Source: an uncultured Akkermansia sp. (lineage in GTDB: Bacteria > Verrucomicrobiota > Verrucomicrobiia > Verrucomicrobiales > Akkermansiaceae). Taken from it: a DNA stretch of 8,004 nucleotides. The stretch spans positions 1-8,004 of the forward strand of contig CAAFXA010000316.1 in assembly GCA_900766865.1 (NCBI GenBank). Reading direction: 5' to 3'. The notes under the pieces are model-generated. The model saw nothing but the letters and a program-made list of their open reading frames with translations, was not told the origin of the DNA and searched no databases. Both the position numbers and the translations under genes were made by a program. This document shows positions 1 to 6,892 of this stretch, in pieces (positions within the stretch are counted from its first letter, which is position 1; each line of letters begins with the position of its first letter).

Positions 1-1933
1 GCTTATCCATCAGTGTATTGAGAGCTTCCTTCATATAGGCAAGCTGCTCTTCGGGTGTGGAGCAGCCCGCCATCTGGGCATTGAGCAGCGGAGCAATATC
101 CCACCTATTAGTACCAAAACTCTTACACTTTTTGAAGAAGGATTCGTACATCTTATTACGAGCCTTGCGATCCGGCACAAGGGGCAAGAGATGCGGGTAT
201 ATGTAGCTGCTCAGCATGGTGGCTGCACAATTATGGAACTTCACGGCCATGGTATCCACCACCCTATCATGCATTTCCTTCCACTTATCCTTATTCTGCG
301 GAGCTTTCTGCTTAAGATAACCGGCATACGCCACCCAGGCCGGCCAGTTGAGTGGCTGGGCCACAACGGCAGCATCAAAACAGTCTATAGCGCTCTTCAT
401 CATGCGGCGAGAGGCCAGCAACTCTGCCAGTGCCGTCAGTTGGTCGGACACCATCGTCTTGTGGCGATCTGTGTACAAATCCTGCATCAGGATAAGGAAA
501 TCCCAGTCGTGCAGCCCCCAGAACACCTTGTGCATGCCATGCTGCCAGTAAATGGAATATCCCTTCTGCCAATCGTTACCCACACGCACGGTATAGGCAC
601 AGTGGCCGGGCTCGCCCATAGTCATAGCCGGAATACCAACAGCCAATGCACCATATGCACCATAATGAGAGCAAGCACCACACACACCACCTATTTCGCG
701 ATGTGCCCAGGCAGTCGTGTGTTTGGTATACTCTAAAATAGGTCCGAGATAATCCGACGAGAACACCGAGTCGCCAGCCACGTTGCGCAGGCGATATACC
801 AGCTGCCCACTCGCGCCCAGGTACCCTTCGGCTGGCAGACGCACATTGTCACGCTGCCAGGTAAGAGACTGTGGGCTACCCCAGCCACCGGGTTCTTTGT
901 TACCGCAGACAATACGCGTCTCCCAGTACTGGAGGGTATCAAAAATCACATTAAGCTTTCCATCCTGGTAGCTGCTGAAATAATACGCGAAACGCGCCAG
1001 CATGTCCTTCTCCGAGAAATGCTCTCGGGCAAACTCCGTTGCTGTAGTAGCGCAAATACGCCGCGCCACGGGGTCCTGCATATCTTCTGAATAGACGGAA
1101 TAAATTTTCGCCATGTATACCAGGCCCTGCCCCAGGCGATCCGTGGGACCGGAGAACATGACACCATTAATCCAGTCCAAATCGCTGCTCAGCTCAAACA
1201 GCAGAGCGGAGCCCATCTTCTGCTCCACCACGCGACGAATGCCATCGTAGCCAACTTTTCTGATGAGGCTGATACGAGCCAAATCCAGACGATTGGCAGG
1301 CTCTTTCAGGAACTCCCAGATGGCCTCATCGTTAGCTTTACCAATTTTCCCGAGAATCCGCTCCAGGAGGGTTTTGTAGATAACATCCGGATTTTTCCAG
1401 TTATCCGGGGTAAAATCTTCGCTACGGAAATTCGTGCGCCCCTTTCCCTTGGCTTCCTCTTTTTCGTACAGCTCCGCCATACGCTTGGCCTGACGCTCCA
1501 CGGAGCGGTTGCGCCCAACATCACACACACCGGGTACCACCTGCTGGGCCGGGTCATCAGGCACATCGGCTTCCTTAATATCTTTAAGCTTGGCAGGAGT
1601 CTGTTCCTTCGGCATGAAGGAATCCGGGTCGCGCTCCACGAGAGCCGGGCCATCATCCGATTCTTCCCCCCAGGCACCATCATCCTCTTCATCTGCCTCC
1701 ATTCCTGCCATATCGGAGTCATTGGCGCTAATCTCGCCGCCCTCATCAATCACAACGCCCTGCACCGGCGTTACAACAGGTTCGGTCTGAGGCGTTTTCT
1801 GCGGTTGCCCGGCCACCACTGACTGTGTGGGTGCAGACGGTGCGGATGCCACCTCCAGCAGCCATGCTGCCAGATACCCGCCCACCATCGCAGCGACAAC
1901 GCCACAAAGTAATTGCACAAGTTTTGTTGACAT
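1..1933 (-). CDS. Membrane-anchored transglutaminase-like protein (partial, C-terminus beyond the window)
   Basis: The frame is open from an ATG at 1931-1933 to the left edge: 644 codons with no stop, so the C-terminus is missing. Residues about 5-27 form one hydrophobic segment (signal anchor or uncleaved signal). A low-complexity, strongly acidic linker follows to about residue 95, so the bulk is probably periplasmic. Around residues 415-455 there is a transglutaminase/papain-like core: GGVCGACSHYG with C418 in the position of the nucleophile, then GIPA, then GEPGHCAY with H444. The Asp that usually lies about 15 residues after the His is not obvious; D454 is 10 residues away, so catalysis is uncertain. 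A TPR-like helical stretch (AIDCFDAAVVAQP) lies near residues 515-530. The gene starts 27 bp after the stop of the zinc-ribbon/HEAT gene and has no clear Shine-Dalgarno, so the two are probably cotranscribed. Substrate and role are unknown. Confidence 0.8.
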   Translation of the reverse strand, partial: MSTKLVQLLCGVVAAMVGGYLAAWLLEVASAPSAPTQSVVAGQPQKTPQTEPVVTPVQGVVIDEGGEISANDSDMAGMEADEEDDGAWGEESDDGPALVERDPDSFMPKEQTPAKLKDIKEADVPDDPAQQVVPGVCDVGRNRSVERQAKRMAELYEKEEAKGKGRTNFRSEDFTPDNWKNPDVIYKTLLERILGKIGKANDEAIWEFLKEPANRLDLARISLIRKVGYDGIRRVVEQKMGSALLFELSSDLDWINGVMFSGPTDRLGQGLVYMAKIYSVYSEDMQDPVARRICATTATEFAREHFSEKDMLARFAYYFSSYQDGKLNVIFDTLQYWETRIVCGNKEPGGWGSPQSLTWQRDNVRLPAEGYLGASGQLVYRLRNVAGDSVFSSDYLGPILEYTKHTTAWAHREIGGVCGACSHYGAYGALAVGIPAMTMGEPGHCAYTVRVGNDWQKGYSIYWQHGMHKVFWGLHDWDFLILMQDLYTDRHKTMVSDQLTALAELLASRRMMKSAIDCFDAAVVAQPLNWPAWVAYAGYLKQKAPQNKDKWKEMHDRVVDTMAVKFHNCAATMLSSYIYPHLLPLVPDRKARNKMYESFFKKCKSFGTNRWDIAPLLNAQMAGCSTPEEQLAYMKEALNTLMDK

Positions 1934-1960
1934 ATCAGAAATTATGAAAGTTTTTTATGT

Positions 1961-3487
1961 TCAGTTCCCCTCGCGCTGAAGAATATCATTCAGAATCTTT
2001 TCGACCTTATGCCGTACCAGGGAATCCGGATGGTCCTTCAATCCCTGTAACGCAGGCACGGCCCGTTTGGTGCCGAAATCCGCCAGATACTTCAGCACCG
2101 CATCCAGCAGCTGCAAATCCGTTTTCACAGAAATACTGGGCAACAACAACTCCTCTGCCCGGCTTCCCAGAGCTGCCATCATATCATTCCACACAATGGG
2201 ATTGGCAGACCACAGCTGCACAACAGGCTCCACCATGGCATCCGGCTCCTCCGCAATGAGACGTCTCATCACCTTGGGAGATACGCCTTTCCCCTGGCTC
2301 CGGCAGGACTCGAAATATTCTTTCAAATACTTCAGAGCCTCCCCATCCCCATTCGGTGCATAAACAACCAGAGCCTCTATCAAAGCCTGCAATGTTTCGG
2401 GTTCTGACTCCCAGGGGTCACGCAGCACCTGCAAGATAGAGTCCCGGATATCCCGGCGCAACACCTGCACATTGGCCATCGCCAGCATATTGGCCGCCGC
2501 AGTCACACGCATCGGGTCCAGGCACATCAGCTCGCTCACATTAGCCGCCACAAAATTCGGATTGTGGGGCGAAGAAAGAACCTCCGCAGAGTAACAACTC
2601 ACCAGGTTGGCCTTTTCCGCATCGAAAGCCACCTCGTACACACCGGCCTCCGGATTGGAGTATACAACCTTACCATAGCGAGAGGCTATGCGGGATACAT
2701 TCCCACCGCGAACCCGAACATTCGCCACCAAAAACAAAGCCCCCTGCGCACGCGTATAAGCACGCGCATACTCAGCCTGCAGCAAGCGCGTAAGAGATTC
2801 GCGCACCATGCTACGAGTCGAGGAGTTCTGGTGCGACATGTAGATAGCATAGTGCTTCTGGCGAGGCGATTCGGCCTTTAAATTGCGGAAGACCTCCAAA
2901 TCTTCGGCAGTAAGAATACCGGTTTTCGGACGCTCCGTGGACGGAGCCTGCGCTTTACCCTCAGAGGCAGGCGTTATCTCCTCCTGAGCGGCGGGCTGCG
3001 GTACGCGGGCATGCCAGAACAGCGGCATCGTACCCCCCATGGACAGCATCAGCAGCACCCCCAGAGACACCGCAACATGGTGCCGACGGAATGAAGGCAG
3101 CAGGAGAAGAGCAGAAACAAGACACACACCCACAGACACGACAAACTGATACTCGGTTTCGAGCTGATTGATGGGGGTCTTGTACGTCTCGCTGTCTCCC
3201 AACATGAAAACAAACACACAAATCAGGAAGAGCAATACAGACAAGCCACAACGCACCTTGCCGGCCATGCTGTACGGCTCCGCTGCCTGCAATGCGCGGC
3301 TCATCCGCTGGGCTCGCACCGCCTGTCGTTCTCGATGCCGCCTATTCTGCTCCACAACAGCCGCCACTTCAGCGGTCTTCACCGTTGAAGCAGTCGGGAA
3401 CTCATCACTCACACAGGCCGAACATACAGCCTGAGTTTCCGTAGATGCCTGAAACTTCTTACCACACCTGGTGCACTCTTTTTCCAC
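1961..3487 (-). CDS. Zinc-ribbon, three-TM, HEAT-like repeat membrane protein, function unknown
   Basis: This encodes 508 residues. The N-terminus carries two CxxC knuckles (C5/C8 and C22/C25), a probable zinc ribbon. An Arg-rich stretch (about 48-64) leads into hydrophobic segments at about 80-97, 114-131 and 138-157. Charge distribution puts the zinc ribbon and the short RRHH loop in the cytoplasm and the large C-terminal part in the periplasm. After a Pro/Ala/Glu linker (160-190) comes an unrecognised mixed region (about 190-310), then alpha-helical HEAT-like repeats from about 320 to 505. The clearest repeat is the last, with FGTKRAVPALQGLKDHPDSLVR at its core. The start is GTG: an in-frame TAA lies at 3494-3496, and the first cysteine is residue 5, so no later start keeps the zinc ribbon. 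No Shine-Dalgarno is visible. It is followed by the transglutaminase-like gene at 27 bp. I do not recognise the family. A scaffold or envelope role is a guess. Confidence 0.85.
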   Translation of the reverse strand: MEKECTRCGKKFQASTETQAVCSACVSDEFPTASTVKTAEVAAVVEQNRRHRERQAVRAQRMSRALQAAEPYSMAGKVRCGLSVLLFLICVFVFMLGDSETYKTPINQLETEYQFVVSVGVCLVSALLLLPSFRRHHVAVSLGVLLMLSMGGTMPLFWHARVPQPAAQEEITPASEGKAQAPSTERPKTGILTAEDLEVFRNLKAESPRQKHYAIYMSHQNSSTRSMVRESLTRLLQAEYARAYTRAQGALFLVANVRVRGGNVSRIASRYGKVVYSNPEAGVYEVAFDAEKANLVSCYSAEVLSSPHNPNFVAANVSELMCLDPMRVTAAANMLAMANVQVLRRDIRDSILQVLRDPWESEPETLQALIEALVVYAPNGDGEALKYLKEYFESCRSQGKGVSPKVMRRLIAEEPDAMVEPVVQLWSANPIVWNDMMAALGSRAEELLLPSISVKTDLQLLDAVLKYLADFGTKRAVPALQGLKDHPDSLVRHKVEKILNDILQREGN

Positions 3488-3492
3488 AAGGT

Positions 3493-3523
3493 GTTATATA
3501 GCAAAAACTCCCTTGAAATGCAA
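3493..3523 (-). promoter_or_regulatory. Promoter-like sequence abutting the GTG start of the zinc-ribbon/HEAT gene
   Basis: Read on the minus strand, TTGCAT (3518-3523) is separated by 17 nt from TATATA (3495-3500). An alternative -10, TATAAC, sits at 3493-3498. Only 5-7 nt separate the -10 from the GTG start codon, so transcription would begin at or next to the start codon. The -35 matches the consensus at only three positions, so the assignment rests mainly on the -10 and the spacing. Confidence 0.4.
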
Positions 3524-3544
3524 GCACGGAATGCGACAAAGCGC

Positions 3545-3578
3545 AAAATAAAGCACCTGCCGGGAAAGAACCCCGCAG
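3545..3578 (-). terminator. Possible intrinsic terminator after the 201-residue membrane protein gene
   Basis: Three bases after the TAA, the minus strand can fold CTGCGGGG with CCCGGCAG (3557-3578). This gives seven pairs with one G-G mismatch and a six-base loop. A T-rich stretch (CTTTATTTT, complement of 3545-3553) follows after a short gap. The T-run is interrupted and slightly displaced, so this is a moderate candidate. It would separate this gene from the zinc-ribbon/HEAT gene, which has its own promoter candidate. Confidence 0.45.
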
Positions 3579-3581
3579 CGC

Positions 3582-4187
3582 TTACTCGGCCACCGTATCT
3601 TCTACCGTAGCAAATACGGCGGTAGCCCCTTCTGCAAACGGGCTGCCCTGCACAGAGAAAACATCCCGACCCAGCTCGTACACGATAACAGAATCCGCCT
3701 CAAAGATACGCACAGCTCCCTGAAGTGCTCGATGATTGTGAGTAAATGGAGTGCGACGCTCTCCGGAAACAGATATGCAGGTAAACTTGTCCGGCGAAGC
3801 GGGCGAACAGAGACGGGCAAAAGAGGAATCCGACATGGGGATGGCAGCCGGAGCCGCCACAGGCGCCTTAACAGAAGCCACAGCAAGCGGAGCACCCTCC
3901 GGCTGCGGAATAAGGAGACTGATTCCCAGCACGCCAACACCACAACAAATTCCTGTTCCCCATACCCACTTATGCAGGGAAATATTGCTGATGCGCTGCT
4001 TTATATGCTCCCAGAGCAAGGTGCGAGCAGGACGACACACGGCATCGCGTGCAATACGATCGCGAAGATTCTGGACGAAGCGCTCCTCGTAATCTGCCTC
4101 TGCCACGGGCTCAGCCCGCAACAGCACCAGCAGCTCTACCAAACGCGCCTCAGTAATGCCATCGACATCTGTTTCCTTCTTCGCCAT
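3582..4187 (-). CDS. Single-pass membrane protein with anti-sigma-factor-like layout
   Basis: This encodes 201 residues from an ATG at 4185-4187. The first 72 residues are charged and helical (for example ITEARLVELLVLLRAEP and a DYEERFVQNLRDRI segment) and should be cytoplasmic. One hydrophobic helix lies at about 73-93, followed by a Pro/Ala-rich linker (94-118). A compact C-terminal domain (about 120-201) with likely beta strands, such as VRIFEADSVIVYEL, would be periplasmic. This N-in layout resembles anti-sigma factors and FecR-like regulators, but I see no zinc-binding HxxxCxxC motif, and no sigma-factor gene adjoins it in the window. It stands alone between two terminator candidates, 112 bp downstream of hemA. 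No Shine-Dalgarno precedes the ATG. The family is not recognised; a regulatory role is only an inference from topology. Confidence 0.75.
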   Translation of the reverse strand: MAKKETDVDGITEARLVELLVLLRAEPVAEADYEERFVQNLRDRIARDAVCRPARTLLWEHIKQRISNISLHKWVWGTGICCGVGVLGISLLIPQPEGAPLAVASVKAPVAAPAAIPMSDSSFARLCSPASPDKFTCISVSGERRTPFTHNHRALQGAVRIFEADSVIVYELGRDVFSVQGSPFAEGATAVFATVEDTVAE

Positions 4188-4299
4188 AATTGTAAGATTG
4201 TGTACGTGCGTTAGAGTAATGACGTCTAATAAAAACTATTTGTTCAAAAAAATTACAAAAAAAAGAAAAATAATTACAAGCAGCAGCAGCAAAAAAGCA
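4188..4299. other. AT-rich intergenic spacer between hemA and the 201-residue membrane protein gene
   Basis: On the minus strand this 112-bp spacer starts with the T-run of the possible hemA terminator. It then has three tandem GCT units and long pyrimidine tracts dominated by T (about 4244-4272). A TTGAAC hexamer (4240-4245) could be a -35 for the downstream gene, but I find no good -10 at the right distance. The promoter of that gene is therefore unassigned. Confidence 0.5.
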
Positions 4300-4324
4300 T
4301 CAGGAAGCCTCATAACGCTTTCTG
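4291..4324 (-). terminator. Possible intrinsic terminator overlapping the hemA stop codon
   Basis: On the minus strand CAGAAAGC (4317-4324) can pair with GCTTCCTG (4301-4308). This is seven of eight pairs with one A-C mismatch and an eight-base loop. After ATGC comes a run of six T (4291-4296), with more T-rich sequence beyond. The hairpin lies in the last hemA codons and includes part of the TGA. The stem is modest in GC, so strength is uncertain, but its position at the end of the three-gene operon fits. Confidence 0.4.
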
Positions 4325-5358
4325 CGCAGCAAATCGGGGGCATTTTCCAACACCCAATCGCGCACCAGCTTCTCGCCACTGGCAATCTCCGCCGCACGCA
4401 ATCGGCGGGTATCCGACACCATAGCCTGCAAATCATCCATATCGTAAACATGGACCCCCTGCACCTGAGCACAGGCAGGGTCTACATTTCGAGGCACAGA
4501 CAAATCTATCAGGAAAAGCGGGCGTCCGCAACGGGTTTGTTGCGTTCCCTGCAATACAGCAGGCGACACCACATAGACAGGAGAAGCCGTAGAGACGATA
4601 ACGATATCTATCGCTTCCAGATACGGCACCCACTCAGCGAATCGGATAACCCGTCCGCCCACCTGTTCGGCCAGCGACACGGCACGGTCGTATGAGCGAT
4701 TGGCCACAAAAATACTCTCCGCGCCGCGGGAGCGCAAACTCTGAGCTGTACTGCGGGCAATTTCGCCTGCTCCCACAACCAATACGTTAGCACCGGCCAG
4801 CCCCCCCAGAACGCGTTGCGCCAGAGATACAGCCACGGCCCCCACTGACGTGGGGCCGGAAGTAATACGGGTTTCGCTGCGCACCTTCTTACCTATACTG
4901 AAAATACGCTGGAACGTGCGATTGGCACATGTAGCTGTGGTGGCAGCCTCTTGCGCAGCGCGATACGCATCCTTCAACTGCCCGAAGATTTCCGTTTCGC
5001 CCACTACCATGGAATCCAGCCCGGCGGCCACACATGCCAGATGTTCCAGAGCATAGTCCGACGCATAGCTGTAAAAACAAGTAGAAAGCTCTCCGGCGCT
5101 GGACTCGCAACCTAGCAAATGCGCCAGAATGGCTTGGTGAGCACCCTCCGGGTCATGAGTCCAGTAATATAATTCCGTCCGATTGCAGGTGGAAAGCAGC
5201 ACACACTCTTCCACCCCGGGCAGGGAAGCCAACTCAGCATTGCGCTCCACGAGCTGTTTGCGGGGGACAGAAAATTTCTCACGCACCTCCAGAGGCGAGG
5301 TTCGGTAATTCAGCCCCAGGCAGTGCAACTGCGGCAATTCTGTATGCTCAGGCTCCAA
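4300..5358 (-). CDS. hemA: Glutamyl-tRNA reductase, short form
   Basis: The enzyme reduces glutamyl-tRNA(Glu) with NADPH to glutamate-1-semialdehyde, the first committed step of C5-pathway tetrapyrrole synthesis in the cytoplasm. Seen in the 352-residue product: the N-terminal catalytic domain with GLNYRTSP (15-22) and nucleophile C58 in LLSTCNRTELY; H106 in EHLACVAAGLDSMVVGETEI, the family's most conserved block; and the NADPH site GAGEIA (196-201), followed by the Rossmann domain ending near LIDLSVPRNVDP (283-294). Typical family members have about 420 residues. This one stops about 30 residues after DMDDLQ, so most of the C-terminal helical dimerisation domain is absent. The start is TTG at 5356-5358: an in-frame TAG lies four codons upstream and no ATG suits the conserved N-terminus, although TTG at residues 8 or 11 is possible. 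It overlaps cobA-hemD by 11 bp, which suggests coupled translation. Confidence 0.95.
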   Translation of the reverse strand: MEPEHTELPQLHCLGLNYRTSPLEVREKFSVPRKQLVERNAELASLPGVEECVLLSTCNRTELYYWTHDPEGAHQAILAHLLGCESSAGELSTCFYSYASDYALEHLACVAAGLDSMVVGETEIFGQLKDAYRAAQEAATTATCANRTFQRIFSIGKKVRSETRITSGPTSVGAVAVSLAQRVLGGLAGANVLVVGAGEIARSTAQSLRSRGAESIFVANRSYDRAVSLAEQVGGRVIRFAEWVPYLEAIDIVIVSTASPVYVVSPAVLQGTQQTRCGRPLFLIDLSVPRNVDPACAQVQGVHVYDMDDLQAMVSDTRRLRAAEIASGEKLVRDWVLENAPDLLRRKRYEAS

Positions 5359-6874
5359 GGTTTTCCACTATTGTTTGTACAAGGTCCTCTATATTGTGAG
5401 CAGAGCTTTCCATAGCGGGGGTTATACCATACTCGCGCAGGGTAGCCGACGTAACGGGCCCTATACTGGCCACACGGCACGCCTCCGGCAACGGAATATT
5501 GAGAGCCATGAAGTTATGAACTGTACTAGAGCTGGTAAATGTTATGAGGTCCGCGCCGGTCTCCTGCAGGCGAGCACGAGCGCCTGTAGGGTCCTCTGTC
5601 TCCGGAACTGTATTGTATGCGATACATTCATCCACAATAGCCTGGCGCTTCATCAGCTCTTTATAAACCACATCGCGTCCTTTTTCGCTATGTACCCAGA
5701 GCATGGTAACATTAGCAACTCCGCCAAACTCTTCGCCCTTGCGGTCAAACTCAGCTATAAGCTCTTCGGCAACAGCCTTTTTAGGCATCACATCCACCAT
5801 CAAACCATATTTCTTGAGCTCAGCAGCCGTTCCCGGGCCCACGGCAGCAATACGGGCGCCACCCAGCTCGCGAATATCCTCGTACACGGCAAAAAACGCC
5901 TCGAAGAACTTCTTGACTCCATTGGGGCTGGAGAATACAAGCCAATCGTAATGCGGACTATCTACCACTGCCGCAGCAAAATCCTTGCGGTCAGACGGCG
6001 GCACAATACGAATCGTCGGCATCTCCAGCACCTCAGCCCCCATAGCAGCCAGACGCTCAGAAAGAGCACTGGCCTGCTCGCGCGTACGAGTAACTACAAT
6101 GCGTTTTCCCGCCAGGGGCAGCTGACTGCCGACGCCCAGCTTTCCACGCAGCTTCACAACATCCCCCAACACCACAACAGCAGGAGAGCCCAGCACTCCA
6201 TCCACTGCATCGGCCAGTTCTCCCAGAGTGGACTCCACCCACTTCTGGCGCGGCGTAGTAGCCCACTGCACAGCAGCAGCGGGAGTAGACGGAGACATTC
6301 CGGCCTGCCGCAAAGCTTCAAGCGTGGTTCGCAATCGAGCCATCCCCATCAGAATAACCTTCGTACCACCTGTTGCTGCGATAGCAGCAATATCCAAATC
6401 GCTGTTCTCCTTGCCGGGCATCTCGTGCCCGGTGAAAACAGTGAACTGGGCACTCATTCCACGGTGTGTCAGCGGAATCCCAACAGCAGCCGGCCCCGCC
6501 AACGCAGAACTGATACCCGGTACCACTTCAAATCGCACCCCGGCTCCCAGCAAAGCCAAAGCCTCCTCGCTGCCCCGTCCAAAAATGTAGGGGTCTCCCC
6601 CCTTCAGGCGAACAGTGTGGGCATACTTCCCGGCACAGGATATCAGCAGAGAATTAATTTCCTCCTGGGGCATGGCATGGTTACCGGCCCGCTTTCCCAC
6701 ATAAATCTGCTCGCAGCCACTTTTGCAGCGACTCAGCAAGGCAGAATCCGCCAAAGCATCGTACACCACACAGTCTGCCATTTCCAGCAACCGCGCCCCT
6801 TTCAGCGTAATAAGTTCAGGGTCACCAGGCCCTGCCCCCACAAGATGAACCATTCCGGTATGAGCCGTTTTCAT
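5348..6874 (-). CDS. cobA-hemD: Fused uroporphyrinogen-III C-methyltransferase / uroporphyrinogen-III synthase
   Basis: This encodes a bifunctional cytoplasmic enzyme of 508 residues. The N-terminal half (about 8-242) is a SAM-dependent CobA/SUMT that methylates uroporphyrinogen III to precorrin-2. It shows GAGPGDPEL (13-21), LKGGDPYIFGRG (90-101), VPGISSALAGPA from about 118, GIPLTHRG (132-139) and QWATTPRQ (203-210). After a short linker, residues about 254-505 are HemD, which cyclises hydroxymethylbilane to uroporphyrinogen III. Signs are GKRIVVTRTREQA, VFSSPNGV, AAVGPGTA, TFTSSSTV and SIGPVTS. Such fusions are known in several phyla. They link synthesis of the ring to its diversion toward siroheme or corrinoids. 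I chose ATG 6872-6874 as the start. An in-frame TTG three codons upstream (6883) is possible, and ATG at residue 8 sits just before the fold. No clear Shine-Dalgarno is seen. It lies 18 bp after the deacetylase stop and overlaps hemA by 11 bp. Confidence 0.95.
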   Translation of the reverse strand: MKTAHTGMVHLVGAGPGDPELITLKGARLLEMADCVVYDALADSALLSRCKSGCEQIYVGKRAGNHAMPQEEINSLLISCAGKYAHTVRLKGGDPYIFGRGSEEALALLGAGVRFEVVPGISSALAGPAAVGIPLTHRGMSAQFTVFTGHEMPGKENSDLDIAAIAATGGTKVILMGMARLRTTLEALRQAGMSPSTPAAAVQWATTPRQKWVESTLGELADAVDGVLGSPAVVVLGDVVKLRGKLGVGSQLPLAGKRIVVTRTREQASALSERLAAMGAEVLEMPTIRIVPPSDRKDFAAAVVDSPHYDWLVFSSPNGVKKFFEAFFAVYEDIRELGGARIAAVGPGTAAELKKYGLMVDVMPKKAVAEELIAEFDRKGEEFGGVANVTMLWVHSEKGRDVVYKELMKRQAIVDECIAYNTVPETEDPTGARARLQETGADLITFTSSSTVHNFMALNIPLPEACRVASIGPVTSATLREYGITPAMESSAHNIEDLVQTIVENLGA

Positions 6875-6892
6875 ATATCGCAAAATAAAAAA

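Noticed and set aside
191..736. Plus-strand open frame of 181 codons
   Set aside because: It is antisense to the transglutaminase-like gene, which is continuous across the whole region and has recognisable motifs. The product looks like no protein family.
1306..1749. Minus-strand open frame of 147 codons rich in Arg, Met and Ser
   Set aside because: It is a second frame of the transglutaminase-like gene, in the region that encodes its acidic linker and the part just after it. It is out of frame with the conserved core.
4189..4195. TACAAT-like -10 (minus strand) just before the ATG of the 201-residue gene
   Set aside because: It would place the transcription start inside the coding sequence, and no -35 lies at a suitable distance.
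4280..4290. Tandem CAG units as a microsatellite
   Set aside because: There are only three full units; too short to support slippage or a regulatory role.
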